Shown in pieces: positions 26,451-35,705 of a stretch of 64,000 nucleotides of DNA. Numbering within the stretch: the first letter of the stretch is position 1; each line of letters starts with the position of its first letter. This DNA is from Pseudomonas chlororaphis subsp. chlororaphis (GTDB lineage: Bacteria; Pseudomonadota; Gammaproteobacteria; Pseudomonadales; Pseudomonadaceae). The DNA lies in contig NZ_CP027712.1 in NCBI RefSeq assembly GCF_003945765.1, positions 2,480,001-2,544,000 of the forward strand, written 5' to 3'. The position numbers and the translations under genes are program-made. The notes under the pieces were generated by a model. That model did no database searches, was not told where the DNA came from, and saw only the letters and a list, made by a program, of their open reading frames with translations.

Positions 26451-27080
26451 ATGTATCAACTTTATGGGACACAAGGCTCCGGCTCGGCCATCGTCGAGAT
26501 CGCCCTGGAGTGTTGCCAGGTGCCGTACCGCATCGTCGAAGCCTCGTCCTGGGCGCCGTCGCCCGGGGCCGATGAGCTGGCGCGGCTCAATCCGCTGAAA
26601 CAGGTCCCGACCCTGCAACTGCCGGACGGCAGTGTCCTCACCGAGAGCGCGGCGATCCTGATCGAGCTGGGTTTGCGTTATCCGCGCTCGGCGCTGCTGC
26701 CCGAGGATGAGAGCGCCCGGGCGCAGGCCATTCGCGGCCTGGTGTTTATCGCCGCCAATTGCTACTCGGCGATCAGCGTGATCGATTACCCGGAACGCTG
26801 GCTGCAGGGCGCCGATGAAGCGCTGAGGGCGCGGGTACGGGACGCGGCCCATGAGCGCCTGCACCGCAACTGGGAGGTGTTCGCCGATCAGTTCGCCACG
26901 CAGCTGTACGCCAGCGGTTCACCCCTGGCGGCCCTGGATTTCCAGGCGGCGGTGGTGTCGCGCTGGTGCGGCACGCGCGAGCATCTGCGGCGCGAACGCC
27001 CCGAGTGTTGTGATCTGCTGGAGCGCATCGACCGCCACCCGCAGGTGGCACAGGTGCTGGAGCGGCATTGGCCGGACTGA
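26451..27080 (+). CDS. Glutathione S-transferase family protein
   Basis: 209 residues from ATG 26451, preceded by GCGAGGGG at proper spacing. The N-terminal thioredoxin-like half has the GST glutathione-site features: an early Tyr and Gly-Ser (YQLYGTQGSGSAIVEIALEC), the cis-Pro loop KQVPTLQLPDG, and TESAAILIEL with the Glu-Ser pair that binds the gamma-glutamyl group. The C-terminal half is helical. It is a cytosolic enzyme or binding protein of unknown substrate. It is probably independent of the rtc operon, as its upstream gap is about 300 bases. Confidence 0.88.
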   Translation: MYQLYGTQGSGSAIVEIALECCQVPYRIVEASSWAPSPGADELARLNPLKQVPTLQLPDGSVLTESAAILIELGLRYPRSALLPEDESARAQAIRGLVFIAANCYSAISVIDYPERWLQGADEALRARVRDAAHERLHRNWEVFADQFATQLYASGSPLAALDFQAAVVSRWCGTREHLRRERPECCDLLERIDRHPQVAQVLERHWPD

Positions 27081-27208
27081 ATACGGCAGAGCGCGAGGCA
27101 GCAAAAGCCGTCGATGGTTGGGCGCGAGGCTTTTATACTCGCCGGCTTTCTTCAGGCTCATGTTTCATCGCCTATCGCTCATCTGCCCACTTTCAAGAGG
27201 AATGCCCC

Positions 27209-27502
27209 TTGGCCAACGAAACGGATCAGGATTTCTACAACCGCGCCGATGCCATCATCGAACTGGCAAACACCCATATCGGCGACAGCAGCCGCGGCAA
27301 GGCCAGTGCCTCGCTGATGTACGCCAACTCGCGCTTCGCCGCCTGGGTCAGCGCCTGCGGTTGCCGCAACGCCGAAGAACTGGCGGCGGCCAAGCAGCAG
27401 GCGGTGGATTATTTCGTCGAGGAATTCCGCCTGATGATGGAAGAGAACCTCACTGACTACATCGAGAATTTCTCGCGGTACATGAACCCCCAGCAAGACT
27501 GA
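27209..27502 (+). CDS. DUF3144-family small protein
   Basis: 97 residues starting with TTG at 27209 (MANETDQDFYNRADAIIELA), eight bases after GAGGA. There is no ATG nearby in frame. The alternative upstream start would add a stretch unlike the family. The core (FYNRADAIIELANTHI, KASASLMYANSRFAAWVSAC, YFVEEFRLMMEENLTDYIEN) matches DUF3144 proteins of about 80-100 residues found in many proteobacteria. It is soluble and acidic; function unknown. Confidence 0.82.
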   Translation: MANETDQDFYNRADAIIELANTHIGDSSRGKASASLMYANSRFAAWVSACGCRNAEELAAAKQQAVDYFVEEFRLMMEENLTDYIENFSRYMNPQQD

Positions 27503-27849
27503 ATCCTTCCCCCGACAGGCTTCACAGCCCAGCTGTGAAGCTGTCCCGGCACTCGACTCCTGGCTCTTCGGAGCATGGGCACTCCGCGGTTTTTTATAGC
27601 CTTGTGGCGTCTGCATCTGGCTGTGCATAGCGCTTTGATCTGAGGGCGGCGGGGCCGCGGCAACCGCTGGTCCAGTTGTCTCCCGGGCGCCCAGGGAGCC
27701 GGCAATCGCTCGACTACACTGCGCCTGCGGCAGGCAATCCAGGGGTGTTGAATATCCCATCCGGGATGAGCACGGTCATGAGTTGCCAAGGCATTGCTGC
27801 GCCTGTGGTTACACCAGGGAACCTACCCAATCAGCAAGGAGTGCCAAAC
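27503..27849. other. Intergenic, no gene seen
   Basis: 347 bases between DUF3144 and the trefoil-like gene. Frames here are short and lack family resemblance. CACAGCCCAGCTGTG-like symmetry (27521-27540) follows the DUF3144 stop and could form a small hairpin, without a T run. The promoter of the next gene should lie at the right end. Confidence 0.4.
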
Positions 27850-28266
27850 ATGATCGTTCTTCCTCAACGTGTGATTGAAAACGGTACTGTCATCTCGCTA
27901 CGCGGCGACTCGGGCAACTACATGTCGCGGATGGGCGCGACCGGGCTCGAACTGTCCAAGGGCGCCATCGACCAGTACTGCAAGTTCAGGGTCACCCTGA
28001 TCCAGATCGGCAACGACAAGAAGCTGGCATTGCAGGGCGACACCAACAAGTTCATGTCGCGGATGGGGGCGACGGGGCTTGAACTGTCCAAGGACAGCAT
28101 CGATCAGTACTGCCAGTTCTCCTATGCCATCGACACCGCCAGCGGGCAGATTTCCCTGCGTGGCGACAACGGCAAGTGGATGTCGCGCATGGGCGAGACC
28201 GGGCTTGAGCTGTCCAAGGACGGCATCGATCGCTACAGCCAGTTCCTGGTGGTGGTCGAGGGCTAG
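27850..28266 (+). CDS. Three-repeat, probably beta-trefoil protein
   Basis: 138 residues from ATG 27850, preceded by AAGGAG. The whole chain is three units of about 43 residues, each with a core close to RGDSGNYMSRMGATGLELSK followed by a xxIDQYCxF segment: units begin near residues 14, 57 and 101. Threefold internal symmetry with short strands and this unit length is the mark of a beta-trefoil (fascin-, lectin- or protease-inhibitor-like). There is no signal peptide or membrane segment, so it is probably cytosolic or released non-classically. No function can be assigned. It stands alone between DUF3144 and lysA. Confidence 0.8.
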   Translation: MIVLPQRVIENGTVISLRGDSGNYMSRMGATGLELSKGAIDQYCKFRVTLIQIGNDKKLALQGDTNKFMSRMGATGLELSKDSIDQYCQFSYAIDTASGQISLRGDNGKWMSRMGETGLELSKDGIDRYSQFLVVVEG

Positions 28267-28307
28267 CACCAGGCGGTACCCGGCGTCGGGGCAGGTTTTT
28301 TGATTGG

Positions 28308-28336
28308 CGTGGCCAGCACTCCAGCGGCTGGCCACG
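28308..28336. other. 10-bp perfect inverted repeat between convergent genes
   Basis: CGTGGCCAGC and GCTGGCCACG with a nine-base loop, preceded by TTTTTT at 28296-28301. It lies between the convergent trefoil gene and lysA. The T run is on the wrong side for a standard terminator on either strand, but the hairpin may still act as a stop or processing site. Confidence 0.6.
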
Positions 28337-28424
28337 AAGTCCCGGCGTCGATCGAGGGGCGATGTCTGGAAGGGGGGACAGGCAGATCGTCCCCCGCTTA
28401 CCTGTGACGTTGCGTCTCAGGCCC

Positions 28425-29663
28425 TTACAGCCCCATCTCCAGTTCCAGCAGGTCCGCCAGCGGCTGGCGCCGGCGGATCAGTTTCACCTGGCCATCCTCG
28501 AACAGCACCTCCGGCAGCAGCGGCCGGCTGTTGTAGTTGGAGGACATGCTGGCGCCATAGGCACCGGTGTCGTGGATCACCAGCAGGTCGCCGACCCGGG
28601 CCTGGGGCAGCAACTGCGGGGTCAGGCTTTCGTCGTCCTGGGTGAAGATATCGCCGGACTCGCACAGCGGGCCGCCGACCACGGTGGGCCGCAGTGGACG
28701 CTGCACCGCCTGGCCGTTGGCGTCGATCAGGTTCATGGCGTGATAGGCGCCGTACATGGCCGGGCGCATCAGGTCGTTGAAGCCGGTGTCGGCCAGCACG
28801 AAGTGATGGTTGCCGGCGTCTTTCACCACCCGCACTTCGCTGACCAGGCAGCCGGCCTCGGCCACCAGGAAACGCCCGGGTTCGATTTCCATGCGCACGC
28901 CGTGGCCGAGCCAGGCTTCGATTTCCTCGCGGGCCTGGCGCCAGGCATTGGCATAGCGCCGCACGTCCACCGGCTCATCGCCCACGCGGTACGGGGTGGA
29001 CAGGCCGCCGCCGATGGAGAAGGCCTCGATGTCGTGGTCCAGGGACTTGACCGCGGCCACCATGGCGGCGCCGACCTGTTCCAGGTGCCCGTAGTCCACG
29101 CCGGAGCCGATGTGCATGTGCAGGCCTACCAGCTTCAGGCCGTACTGGCGGATCACTGCGAGGGCTTCGCCGACCTGTTCGTGCCAGATGCCGTGCTTGC
29201 TGTTTTCACCGCCGGTGTTGGTCTTGCGGCTATGGCCGTGGCCGAAGCCCGGGTTGATCCGCAGCCACACGCGGTGGCCCGGGGATTTCTCACCAAGCTG
29301 GCGCAGCATGTCGATGGAACCGGCGTTGACCTCGATGTTCAGCTCCACCACCCGTTGCAGGGTGGCGGTGTCGAACAGGTCGCAGGTGAAGACGATGCCG
29401 GCCGGATCGCCTTGCGGGCTGAACCCAGCCAGCAACGCCCGCTCGATTTCCCCCAGGGACACCGCGTCCACCCGCACCCCGGCCTCGCGGATCAGGCGCA
29501 GCACCTGCAGGTTGGAGCAGGCTTTCTGCGCGTAACGCACCACGTCGAAGGCCTTCAGTTGCTGGATGCGCACCTTGATGGTCCGCGCGTCGTAGCACCA
29601 CAACGGGGTGCCGTACTGGCGGGCGGCGGCGGTCAGTTGCTCGGGAGAAAAGGGAATGGCCAT
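28425..29663 (-). CDS. lysA: Diaminopimelate decarboxylase
   Basis: ATG 29663 gives 412 residues (MAIPFSPEQLTAAARQYGTP); an upstream TTG would add an unrelated stretch. It is a fold-type III PLP enzyme. The PLP Lys is K47 in YAQKACSNLQVL. GSGVDYGHLEQVG and SIGGGLSTPYRVGDEP form the phosphate-binding region. EPGRFLVAEAG and GPLCESGDIFTQD give the substrate Arg/Glu and active-site Cys. It catalyses the last step of lysine synthesis, meso-diaminopimelate to L-lysine. A LysR-type regulator is transcribed divergently, the same arrangement as lysA/lysR in E. coli. Confidence 0.93.
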   Translation of the reverse strand: MAIPFSPEQLTAAARQYGTPLWCYDARTIKVRIQQLKAFDVVRYAQKACSNLQVLRLIREAGVRVDAVSLGEIERALLAGFSPQGDPAGIVFTCDLFDTATLQRVVELNIEVNAGSIDMLRQLGEKSPGHRVWLRINPGFGHGHSRKTNTGGENSKHGIWHEQVGEALAVIRQYGLKLVGLHMHIGSGVDYGHLEQVGAAMVAAVKSLDHDIEAFSIGGGLSTPYRVGDEPVDVRRYANAWRQAREEIEAWLGHGVRMEIEPGRFLVAEAGCLVSEVRVVKDAGNHHFVLADTGFNDLMRPAMYGAYHAMNLIDANGQAVQRPLRPTVVGGPLCESGDIFTQDDESLTPQLLPQARVGDLLVIHDTGAYGASMSSNYNSRPLLPEVLFEDGQVKLIRRRQPLADLLELEMGL

Positions 29664-29799
29664 GGCAATCGTCTGTGGCGAGGAAAGAGGCCTGCATGAT
29701 GCCGAGGGCGGCGTATTCAATAAAATATCTATTCTTTGTATCTCGATTCAGTTCTGATATGACTTGTGTGAATCAACGTCTCAAACCGAGGAGCAAGCC

Positions 29800-30723
29800 G
29801 TGGACATTTCCCTGCGCCATATCGAGGTGTTCCGCGCCATCATGCAGGCCGGCAGCGTCACCGGCGCCGCGCGCCTGCTGTTCACCTCGCAACCCACGGT
29901 CAGCCGCGAGCTGGCGCGGCTGGAGAGCCTGTCCGGGCTGAGCCTGTTCGACCGCGAGGGCGGCCGCTTGCTGCCGACCGCCCAGGCCATGCTGTTGCTG
30001 GAAGAAGTGGAGCGAGCCTATGTCGGCCTGGAGCGGATCAACAGCGTGGCGCAATCGATCCGCCGCTTCGAGCACGGCCAGTTGAGCCTGACCTGCCTGC
30101 CGCTGTTTTCCCAGACTTTGCTGCCGCGGGTGTGCAAGCACTTCCAGGAGCAACACGCCGGCATCGGCCTGAGCATCACCGCCCAGGAATCGCCCTTGCT
30201 GGAAGAGTCCCTCAGCGCCCAGCGCCACGACCTGGGCCTGACCGAAAGCGAACACCTGCCACGGGGCACCCAGGGCGAACTGCTGTTTTGCGCCGACATG
30301 GTGTGCATCCTGCCGGAAGGGCACCCGTTGCTGGCCAAGCCGCTGCTGCACAGCGAAGACTTTCGCGGGGTGGATTTCATCAACCTGTCAGGCCTGGACA
30401 TTTATCGTCAGACCCTCGACGAGCACTTTCGCCAGGCCGGCGTCGACCGCCGGGTGGTGATCGAGACCACCAATGCCGCCTCGGTCTGCGCCATGGTGCG
30501 CCAACAGCTGGGGGTGGCGATCATCAACCCGCTGAGCGCCATGGAGGAGGCGGGCAGGGGCCTGGCGATCCGCCCGCTGCAGTTGTCGGTGCCATACCGG
30601 GTCATGCTGATCCGTCCGGATTTCCGACCGTCGTCGATTTTCGTCGAGGCCTTCTGCGCCTCCTTGAAACAGGAGGCCTCGGTGTTGGCCGCCGCCCTCG
30701 AGCGCCGGCTGCGACGGGAGTGA
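29800..30723 (+). CDS. lysR: LysR-family regulator, probably activator of lysA
   Basis: 307 residues from GTG 29800, which follows GAGGAG; the frame upstream is not family-like. The winged helix-turn-helix is at residues 1-60 (ISLRHIEVFRAIMQAGSVTG, TSQPTVSRELARLE). An effector-binding domain follows (LGVAIINPLSAMEE). E. coli LysR, divergent from lysA, activates it when diaminopimelate is high. The same divergent placement, with a 136-base shared gap, suggests the same role here. The regulated promoter should lie in 29664-29799, which is AT-rich around 29710-29760. Confidence 0.88.
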   Translation: MDISLRHIEVFRAIMQAGSVTGAARLLFTSQPTVSRELARLESLSGLSLFDREGGRLLPTAQAMLLLEEVERAYVGLERINSVAQSIRRFEHGQLSLTCLPLFSQTLLPRVCKHFQEQHAGIGLSITAQESPLLEESLSAQRHDLGLTESEHLPRGTQGELLFCADMVCILPEGHPLLAKPLLHSEDFRGVDFINLSGLDIYRQTLDEHFRQAGVDRRVVIETTNAASVCAMVRQQLGVAIINPLSAMEEAGRGLAIRPLQLSVPYRVMLIRPDFRPSSIFVEAFCASLKQEASVLAAALERRLRRE

Positions 30724-30798
30724 AGGCAGCAGGGCCGCCGTTGTGCGCCTAGGCTTGAAGCGACCGGTAGCATTTGTACCCCTTGAGGACTGTCTGTC

Positions 30799-32004
30799 AT
30801 GTCGGAACCTGCAATGAGCGACACCGGCAAGCCCCTGAGCCGCGGCATTCCGCGCACGGTCTGGGCGCTGGGATTCGTCAGCCTGTTCATGGACGTGTCG
30901 TCCGAGCTGGTGCACAGCCTGTTGCCGCTGTACATGGTCGGCACCCTGGGCATCAGCATGCTGGCGGTCGGCATCATCGAAGGGGTGGCGGAAGCCACGG
31001 CGCTGATCGTGAAAGTCTTTTCCGGCGCCCTCAGCGACTTCATCGGCCGGCGCAAGGAACTGCTGCTATTGGGTTACGGCCTGGCGGCGCTGACCAAGCC
31101 GCTGTTCCCCCTGGCGAGTTCGGCGGAACTGGTGTTCAGCGCGCGCCTGCTGGACCGCATCGGCAAGGGCATTCGCGGCGCGCCACGGGATGCCCTGGTG
31201 GCGGACGTGGCCCCGGCAGAAATTCGCGGCGCCTGTTTTGGCCTGCGCCAGTCGCTGGACACCGTGGGGGCGTTCCTCGGCCCGATCCTGGCCATCGGCC
31301 TGATGCTGTGGCTGGCCAACGATATCGCCCAGGTTTTGTGGCTGGCGGTGATTCCCGCGGCGCTGGCCGTGGCGCTGTTGGTCTTCGCCATCCGCGAACC
31401 CGAGCACGCCCCCGGCCGCCGGCACTTCCAGTCGCCATTGCGGCTGGCCTCGCTGCGACGGTTCTCCCGGCATTACTGGTGGGTGGTGGCCATCGGCGCG
31501 GCCTTCACCCTGGCCCGTTTCAGTGAGGCGTTCCTGGTGTTGCGGGCCCAGCAACTGGGCTTCTCCGCCGCCTGGGTGCCGCTGGTGATGGTGGTCATGG
31601 CCGGGTTCTATATGGTCTCGGCCTATCCAGTCGGCAAATGGTCGGACCGCATCAACCGCAGCGCCTTGCTCAGCGTCGGCCTGCTGTTGCTGATCCTCGC
31701 CGACCTGGTGCTGGCCTATGCCGAGTCGGTGCCGCAGGTGTTGCTCGGCGTCGCCCTGTGGGGCCTGCACATGGGCTTCAGCCAGGGCATCCTCGCCACC
31801 CTGGTGGCCGACACCACGCCCGCCGACCTCAAGGGCACGGCCTTCGGTGTGTTCAACCTGTTGAGCGGAATGGCCCTGCTGCTGGCCAGCGTAATCGCCG
31901 GCTGGCTGTGGCAGGCCCATGGCGCGGCGCTGACGTTTTACGCCGGGGCGGGGTTTGCCGGCTTGTCGTTGTTGTTGCTGATGGGCAAGCCGAAGTCGCA
32001 GTGA
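30799..32004 (+). CDS. Major facilitator superfamily transporter
   Basis: 401 residues with about twelve membrane segments. The loop 2-3 MFS signature is clear (GALSDFIGRRKELLLLGYGL), and a similar loop follows segment 8 (YPVGKWSDRINRSALLSVGL). The conserved N-terminal motif FVSLFMDVSSELVHSLLPLY is found in a subgroup of MFS proteins with no established substrate. Two close ATG codons exist; the first (30799) follows GAGGACTG. The gene is next to, and in the same direction as, lysR, but a 75-base gap suggests independent expression. Confidence 0.88.
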   Translation: MSEPAMSDTGKPLSRGIPRTVWALGFVSLFMDVSSELVHSLLPLYMVGTLGISMLAVGIIEGVAEATALIVKVFSGALSDFIGRRKELLLLGYGLAALTKPLFPLASSAELVFSARLLDRIGKGIRGAPRDALVADVAPAEIRGACFGLRQSLDTVGAFLGPILAIGLMLWLANDIAQVLWLAVIPAALAVALLVFAIREPEHAPGRRHFQSPLRLASLRRFSRHYWWVVAIGAAFTLARFSEAFLVLRAQQLGFSAAWVPLVMVVMAGFYMVSAYPVGKWSDRINRSALLSVGLLLLILADLVLAYAESVPQVLLGVALWGLHMGFSQGILATLVADTTPADLKGTAFGVFNLLSGMALLLASVIAGWLWQAHGAALTFYAGAGFAGLSLLLLMGKPKSQ

Positions 32005-32025
32005 CAGCCTCTGGGGGGCAAGGCG

Positions 32026-32616
32026 CTAACGGCTCCCGCCGGGCTGATCGGCCGACAGGCTCCAGACAATCGAGCTGAGGATGCCCAGGTCGAGCAACAG
32101 GGCCTGCGAGCGCAGGACCTTGCGCAAGGATGGGTAGTCGGCCTTGGTCGCCTTGAAGCTGGACCTTTCCAGCACATGGATATGCCTGGTCACCACAGTG
32201 ACGGCCAGGCTGGCCAGCTGCTTCTCGGTGTCGGGCACCGCGATATCCAACTCTTGCAAGCGGTTCTGGAAGGCGCTGATGGCGTCTTTTTCACTGTCAT
32301 CCCGGGGCTGGTAGAGGATCTTCTGCTCGGAGGCGCTTGCAGTGACTTTCTTGTACAGGGCGACCGACTCGTTGAAGTGCTCCAGGGCTGCTGCCTTGGC
32401 CTCGGTGGCATGCAGGGTGTCCCGCAGTTCGAGGTACATCAGCATTTCGTGGGACTTCTGCAAGCCTCGGTGCAGCTCGGCGCCGGCGTTGGTCGAGAGT
32501 TTCTCGAGTCCTTTTCTGTCCGCGTCGAAGGAGGGGCCGGCACTGGCCTGGAGGCTGGCCAGCCCCGCCAGCACTATGCAAAAGCCGGTGTAGAGCAGGC
32601 ATCTGATCGGGCGCAT
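32026..32616 (-). CDS. Periplasmic helical protein of unknown function
   Basis: ATG 32616, after GAGGAG, gives 196 residues. Residues 1-26 form a signal peptide (LLYTGFCIVLAGLASLQASA). The mature part is mostly amphipathic helix: EKLSTNAGAELHRGLQKSHE, HFNESVALYKKVTASASEQK, ISAFQNRLQELDIAVPDTEK. A hydrophobic stretch near the end (LRSQALLLDLGILSSIVWSL) may be a membrane-associated helix. I recognise no family. It is convergent with the MFS gene, 21 bases apart. Confidence 0.7.
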   Translation of the reverse strand: MRPIRCLLYTGFCIVLAGLASLQASAGPSFDADRKGLEKLSTNAGAELHRGLQKSHEMLMYLELRDTLHATEAKAAALEHFNESVALYKKVTASASEQKILYQPRDDSEKDAISAFQNRLQELDIAVPDTEKQLASLAVTVVTRHIHVLERSSFKATKADYPSLRKVLRSQALLLDLGILSSIVWSLSADQPGGSR

Positions 32617-32963
32617 GTTCCGCTCCTCGTTATCGGGTCGATGAAGCAGGCAAAGGACTGGGTGGCATACCGGGCTCTGCCCATGGGGGCTTGAGCGCTG
32701 TGATCCGGCTTCGACGGATAAGGCTCCACGCATCGGCCTGGACTGTTTCAGCCGTGAGTCAGTGGGCAGGAAGGCGTGGAAAACGAGTCTCGCCAGCCGC
32801 ATGAGTTGAATGTAGCTGACGGATGGGGGGCTGCCAGCGGCCTCTGGCCGGCGTCTGCCGGGCCGCAAAACGAACCCGGCGCACCATGGGGTGCGCTGGG
32901 CGTATTGCCGGCCAGCCGCCGGATGTCGTGGGTCCGAGGGCCGGCCGTGGTGCGCGGTAAGCG
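32617..32963. other. Intergenic, no gene seen
   Basis: 347 bases between the unknown periplasmic gene and atoB, both leftward. It is GC-rich with several GGCCGGC/GCCGGCC symmetries but no T-tailed terminator. The promoter for the unknown gene should lie close to 32617-32700. Confidence 0.4.
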
Positions 32964-34142
32964 TTAGCGTTCGATGGCCAGTGCCACGCCCTGGCCGCCA
33001 CCGATGCACAGGGTGGCCAGGCCTTTCTTGGCGTCGCGCTTGAGCATCTCGTGCAGCAGGGTCACCAGCACCCGGCAGCCCGAGGCGCCGATCGGGTGGC
33101 CGAGGGCGATGGCGCCGCCGTTGACGTTGACCTTGCTCGCGTCCCAGCCCAGCTCCTTGCCCACCGACAGCGCCTGGGCGGCGAAGGCTTCGTTGGCTTC
33201 GATCAGGTCCAGCTGCTCCAGGGACCAGCCGGCCTTGTCCAGGCAGCGGCGGGTGGCCGACACCGGGCCGATGCCCATGATCGCCGGGTCGACGCCGGCG
33301 TTGGCGTAGGCGGCGATCTTCGCCAGCACCGGCAGGCCCAGGGCCCGGGCCTTGGCGGCGCTCATCAGGATCACCGCGGCGGCGCCGTCGTTGAGCGACG
33401 AGGCGTTGCCGGCGGTGACCGTGCCGTCCTTCTTGAAGGCCGGCTTGAGCTTGCCCAGGGATTCGGCGGTGGTGCCGGCGCGCGGCTGCTCGTCGGTGGC
33501 GAAGGCCACGGGCTCGCCCTTGCGCTGGGGAATCAGGATCGGGGTGATTTCATCGACGAAACGTCCGCCTTCGATGGCGGCCACGGCCTTCTGCTGCGAG
33601 GCGGCGGCAAAGGCATCCTGGGCTTCGCGGCTGATGGCGTATTTGTCCACCAGGTTCTCGGCGGTGATGCCCATGTGGTAGTCGTTGAAGGCGTCCCACA
33701 GGCCGTCGCTGATCATGCTATCGACGATCTGGCTGTGACCCATGCGCAGACCGGTGCGGGCACCGGGCAGCACGTAATTGGCCAGGCTCATGTTCTCCTG
33801 GCCGCCGGCGATGATTACCTCGGCGTCGCCGCAGCGGATCGCCTGGGCGCCCAGGTGCAGGGCCTTGAGGCCGGAGCCGCAGACCTTGTTCAGGGTCAGG
33901 GCCGGCACGGCGTGGGGCAGGCCGGCCTTGATCGCGGCCTGGCGCGCGGGGTTCTGCCCGGCGCCGGCGGTGAGCACCTGGCCCATGATCACTTCATCGA
34001 CCTGGGCACCGTCCAGGCCGGTCTGGGCCAACAGCTGGCGGATCACCGCGGCGCCGAGATCGACCGCGGGAATGGTCGCCAGCGAACCCTGGAAACTGCC
34101 GACCGCGGTGCGGGTGGCGGCAACGATTACGACGTCTTGCAT
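32964..34142 (-). CDS. atoB: Acetyl-CoA acetyltransferase (thiolase)
   Basis: 392 residues, the standard length for a biosynthetic-type thiolase. The acyl-accepting Cys is C88 in [11 protein letters not shown]. The active-site His lies in [17 protein letters not shown], and the second Cys in [13 protein letters not shown] near the C-terminus. It interconverts two acetyl-CoA and acetoacetyl-CoA. The gene is 14 bases after the CoA-transferase B subunit. The order LysR | CoA-transferase A | B | thiolase fits a route that activates acetoacetate with CoA and splits it into two acetyl-CoA. Confidence 0.93.
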   Translation of the reverse strand: MQDVVIVAATRTAVGSFQGSLATIPAVDLGAAVIRQLLAQTGLDGAQVDEVIMGQVLTAGAGQNPARQAAIKAGLPHAVPALTLNKVCGSGLKALHLGAQAIRCGDAEVIIAGGQENMSLANYVLPGARTGLRMGHSQIVDSMISDGLWDAFNDYHMGITAENLVDKYAISREAQDAFAAASQQKAVAAIEGGRFVDEITPILIPQRKGEPVAFATDEQPRAGTTAESLGKLKPAFKKDGTVTAGNASSLNDGAAAVILMSAAKARALGLPVLAKIAAYANAGVDPAIMGIGPVSATRRCLDKAGWSLEQLDLIEANEAFAAQALSVGKELGWDASKVNVNGGAIALGHPIGASGCRVLVTLLHEMLKRDAKKGLATLCIGGGQGVALAIER

Positions 34143-34156
34143 GGTCTGGTTGCTCC

Positions 34157-34816
34157 TCAGGCGAACTGCATTTCAGGCACGTGGGCCGGCACGATCAGCT
34201 TGCCGGCGGTCTTGCCGACGATTTCCTCGACGCTCACGCCCGGGGCGCGCTCCTTGAGGATGAACGCGCCGTTCTCGATCTCCAGGTAAGCCAGGTCGGT
34301 CAGCACGCGCTTGATGCAGTTGGCGCCGGTCAGCGGCAGGCTGCAGCGCGACAGCAGTTTCGACTCGCCGTCTTTCGAGGCGTGGGTCATGGTGACGATG
34401 ATGTTGTCCGCGCCGGCCACCAGGTCCATGGCGCCACCCATGCCCTTGACCAGCTTGCCGGGGATCATCCACGAGGCGATGTTGCCCTGCACGTCGACCT
34501 CGAAGGCGCCGAGCACGGTGAGGTCGATATGGCCGCCACGGATCATCGCGAAGGATTCGGCGGAAGAGAAAATCGACGCGCCGATGCGCGCGGTGACGGT
34601 CTGCTTGCCGGCGTTGATCATGTCGGCGTCGACTTCGTCGTCGGTGGGGAAGGCGCCCATGCCGAGCAGGCCGTTTTCCGATTGCAGCATCACTTCCATG
34701 CCGTCGGGGATGTAGTTGGCCACCAGGGTCGGGATACCGATGCCGAGGTTCACGTAGAAGCCGTCCTGCAGTTCGCGGGCGACGCGTTGAGCCATTTGTT
34801 CGCGGGTAAGAGCCAT
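34157..34816 (-). CDS. 3-oxoacid CoA-transferase subunit B
   Basis: 219 residues. The catalytic Glu (E47) lies in [12 protein letters not shown], the signature of the beta subunit of family I CoA-transferases, which forms a glutamyl-CoA thioester. The N-terminus [19 protein letters not shown] is typical of ScoB/AtoA-like chains. It pairs with the A subunit encoded 32 bases upstream. The likely reaction is CoA transfer from succinyl-CoA or acetyl-CoA to acetoacetate. In P. aeruginosa a similarly arranged pair (dhcAB) handles dehydrocarnitine, so that is an alternative substrate. Confidence 0.92.
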   Translation of the reverse strand: MALTREQMAQRVARELQDGFYVNLGIGIPTLVANYIPDGMEVMLQSENGLLGMGAFPTDDEVDADMINAGKQTVTARIGASIFSSAESFAMIRGGHIDLTVLGAFEVDVQGNIASWMIPGKLVKGMGGAMDLVAGADNIIVTMTHASKDGESKLLSRCSLPLTGANCIKRVLTDLAYLEIENGAFILKERAPGVSVEEIVGKTAGKLIVPAHVPEMQFA

Positions 34817-34848
34817 TTTTTATTCTCCGTCAGTCGTTGGGCGGGCGA

Positions 34849-35547
34849 TTACTTGCGCACGGTGCGCTGTTCGATGCGTTTTTCGAACGTGCCGCAAATG
34901 ATCCGGTCGACGTAGATGCCGGGGGTGTGGATCTGCGTCGGGTCCAGCTCGCCCGGCTCGACGATCTCTTCGACCTCGACCACGGTGATCTTGCCGGCGG
35001 TGGCGGCCAGCGGGTTGAAGTTCTGGGCGGTGTGGCGGTAGACCACGTTGCCGAAGTGGTCGGCTTTCCAGCCTTTGACGATGGCGAAGTCGCCGGTGAT
35101 GGATTCTTCCATCAGGTAGGCGCGGCCGTTGAATTCACGGGTTTCCTTGCCGTCGGCGACCGGGGTGCCGACGCCGGTGGCGGTGAAGAAGGCCGGGATG
35201 CCGGCGCCACCGGCACGCATTTTCTCGGCCAGGGTGCCTTGCGGGGTCAGCACCACTTCGATTTCACCGCTCAGCAGCTGCTTCTCGAACAGGGCGTTTT
35301 CACCGACGTAGGAGGCCACCACCTTGCTGATCTGCCGGTCTTCCAGGAGCACGCCGAGGCCGAAGCCGTCGACGCCGCAGTTGTTGGAGACCACGGTCAG
35401 GTCGCGGGTGCCGCGACGCTTGATCTCGGCGATCAGGTTTTCCGGAATGCCGCACAGGCCGAAGCCGCCGGAGATCACGGTCATGCCGTCCTTGAGACCT
35501 TCGAGGGCTTCCTCATAGGACGCCACGCGCTTGTCGAAACCTGCCAT
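34849..35547 (-). CDS. 3-oxoacid CoA-transferase subunit A
   Basis: ATG 35547 ([20 protein letters not shown]), seven bases after GAGGA, gives 232 residues; a GTG two codons upstream is possible. It shows the alpha-subunit CoA-binding glycine motif [14 protein letters not shown] and the segment [19 protein letters not shown]. It forms the heterotetrameric transferase with subunit B. It is the first gene of the leftward A-B-thiolase operon and diverges from a LysR gene, with the control region in 35548-35705. Confidence 0.92.
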   Translation of the reverse strand: MAGFDKRVASYEEALEGLKDGMTVISGGFGLCGIPENLIAEIKRRGTRDLTVVSNNCGVDGFGLGVLLEDRQISKVVASYVGENALFEKQLLSGEIEVVLTPQGTLAEKMRAGGAGIPAFFTATGVGTPVADGKETREFNGRAYLMEESITGDFAIVKGWKADHFGNVVYRHTAQNFNPLAATAGKITVVEVEEIVEPGELDPTQIHTPGIYVDRIICGTFEKRIEQRTVRK

Positions 35548-35705
35548 CTGCACATCCTCTTGTTATTGGTATTTGCGTTGCCAGCCGGCTGGCTGGCCGT
35601 ATGAAGAGAGTGAGCAGCAGTGTTGCGCCAGGGGATTGATTTGTTAAGTTGATTTTTAAGGTTGATTGATAGATAAAACTCAATAGTCGATCCCGAGGAC
35701 AGAGC

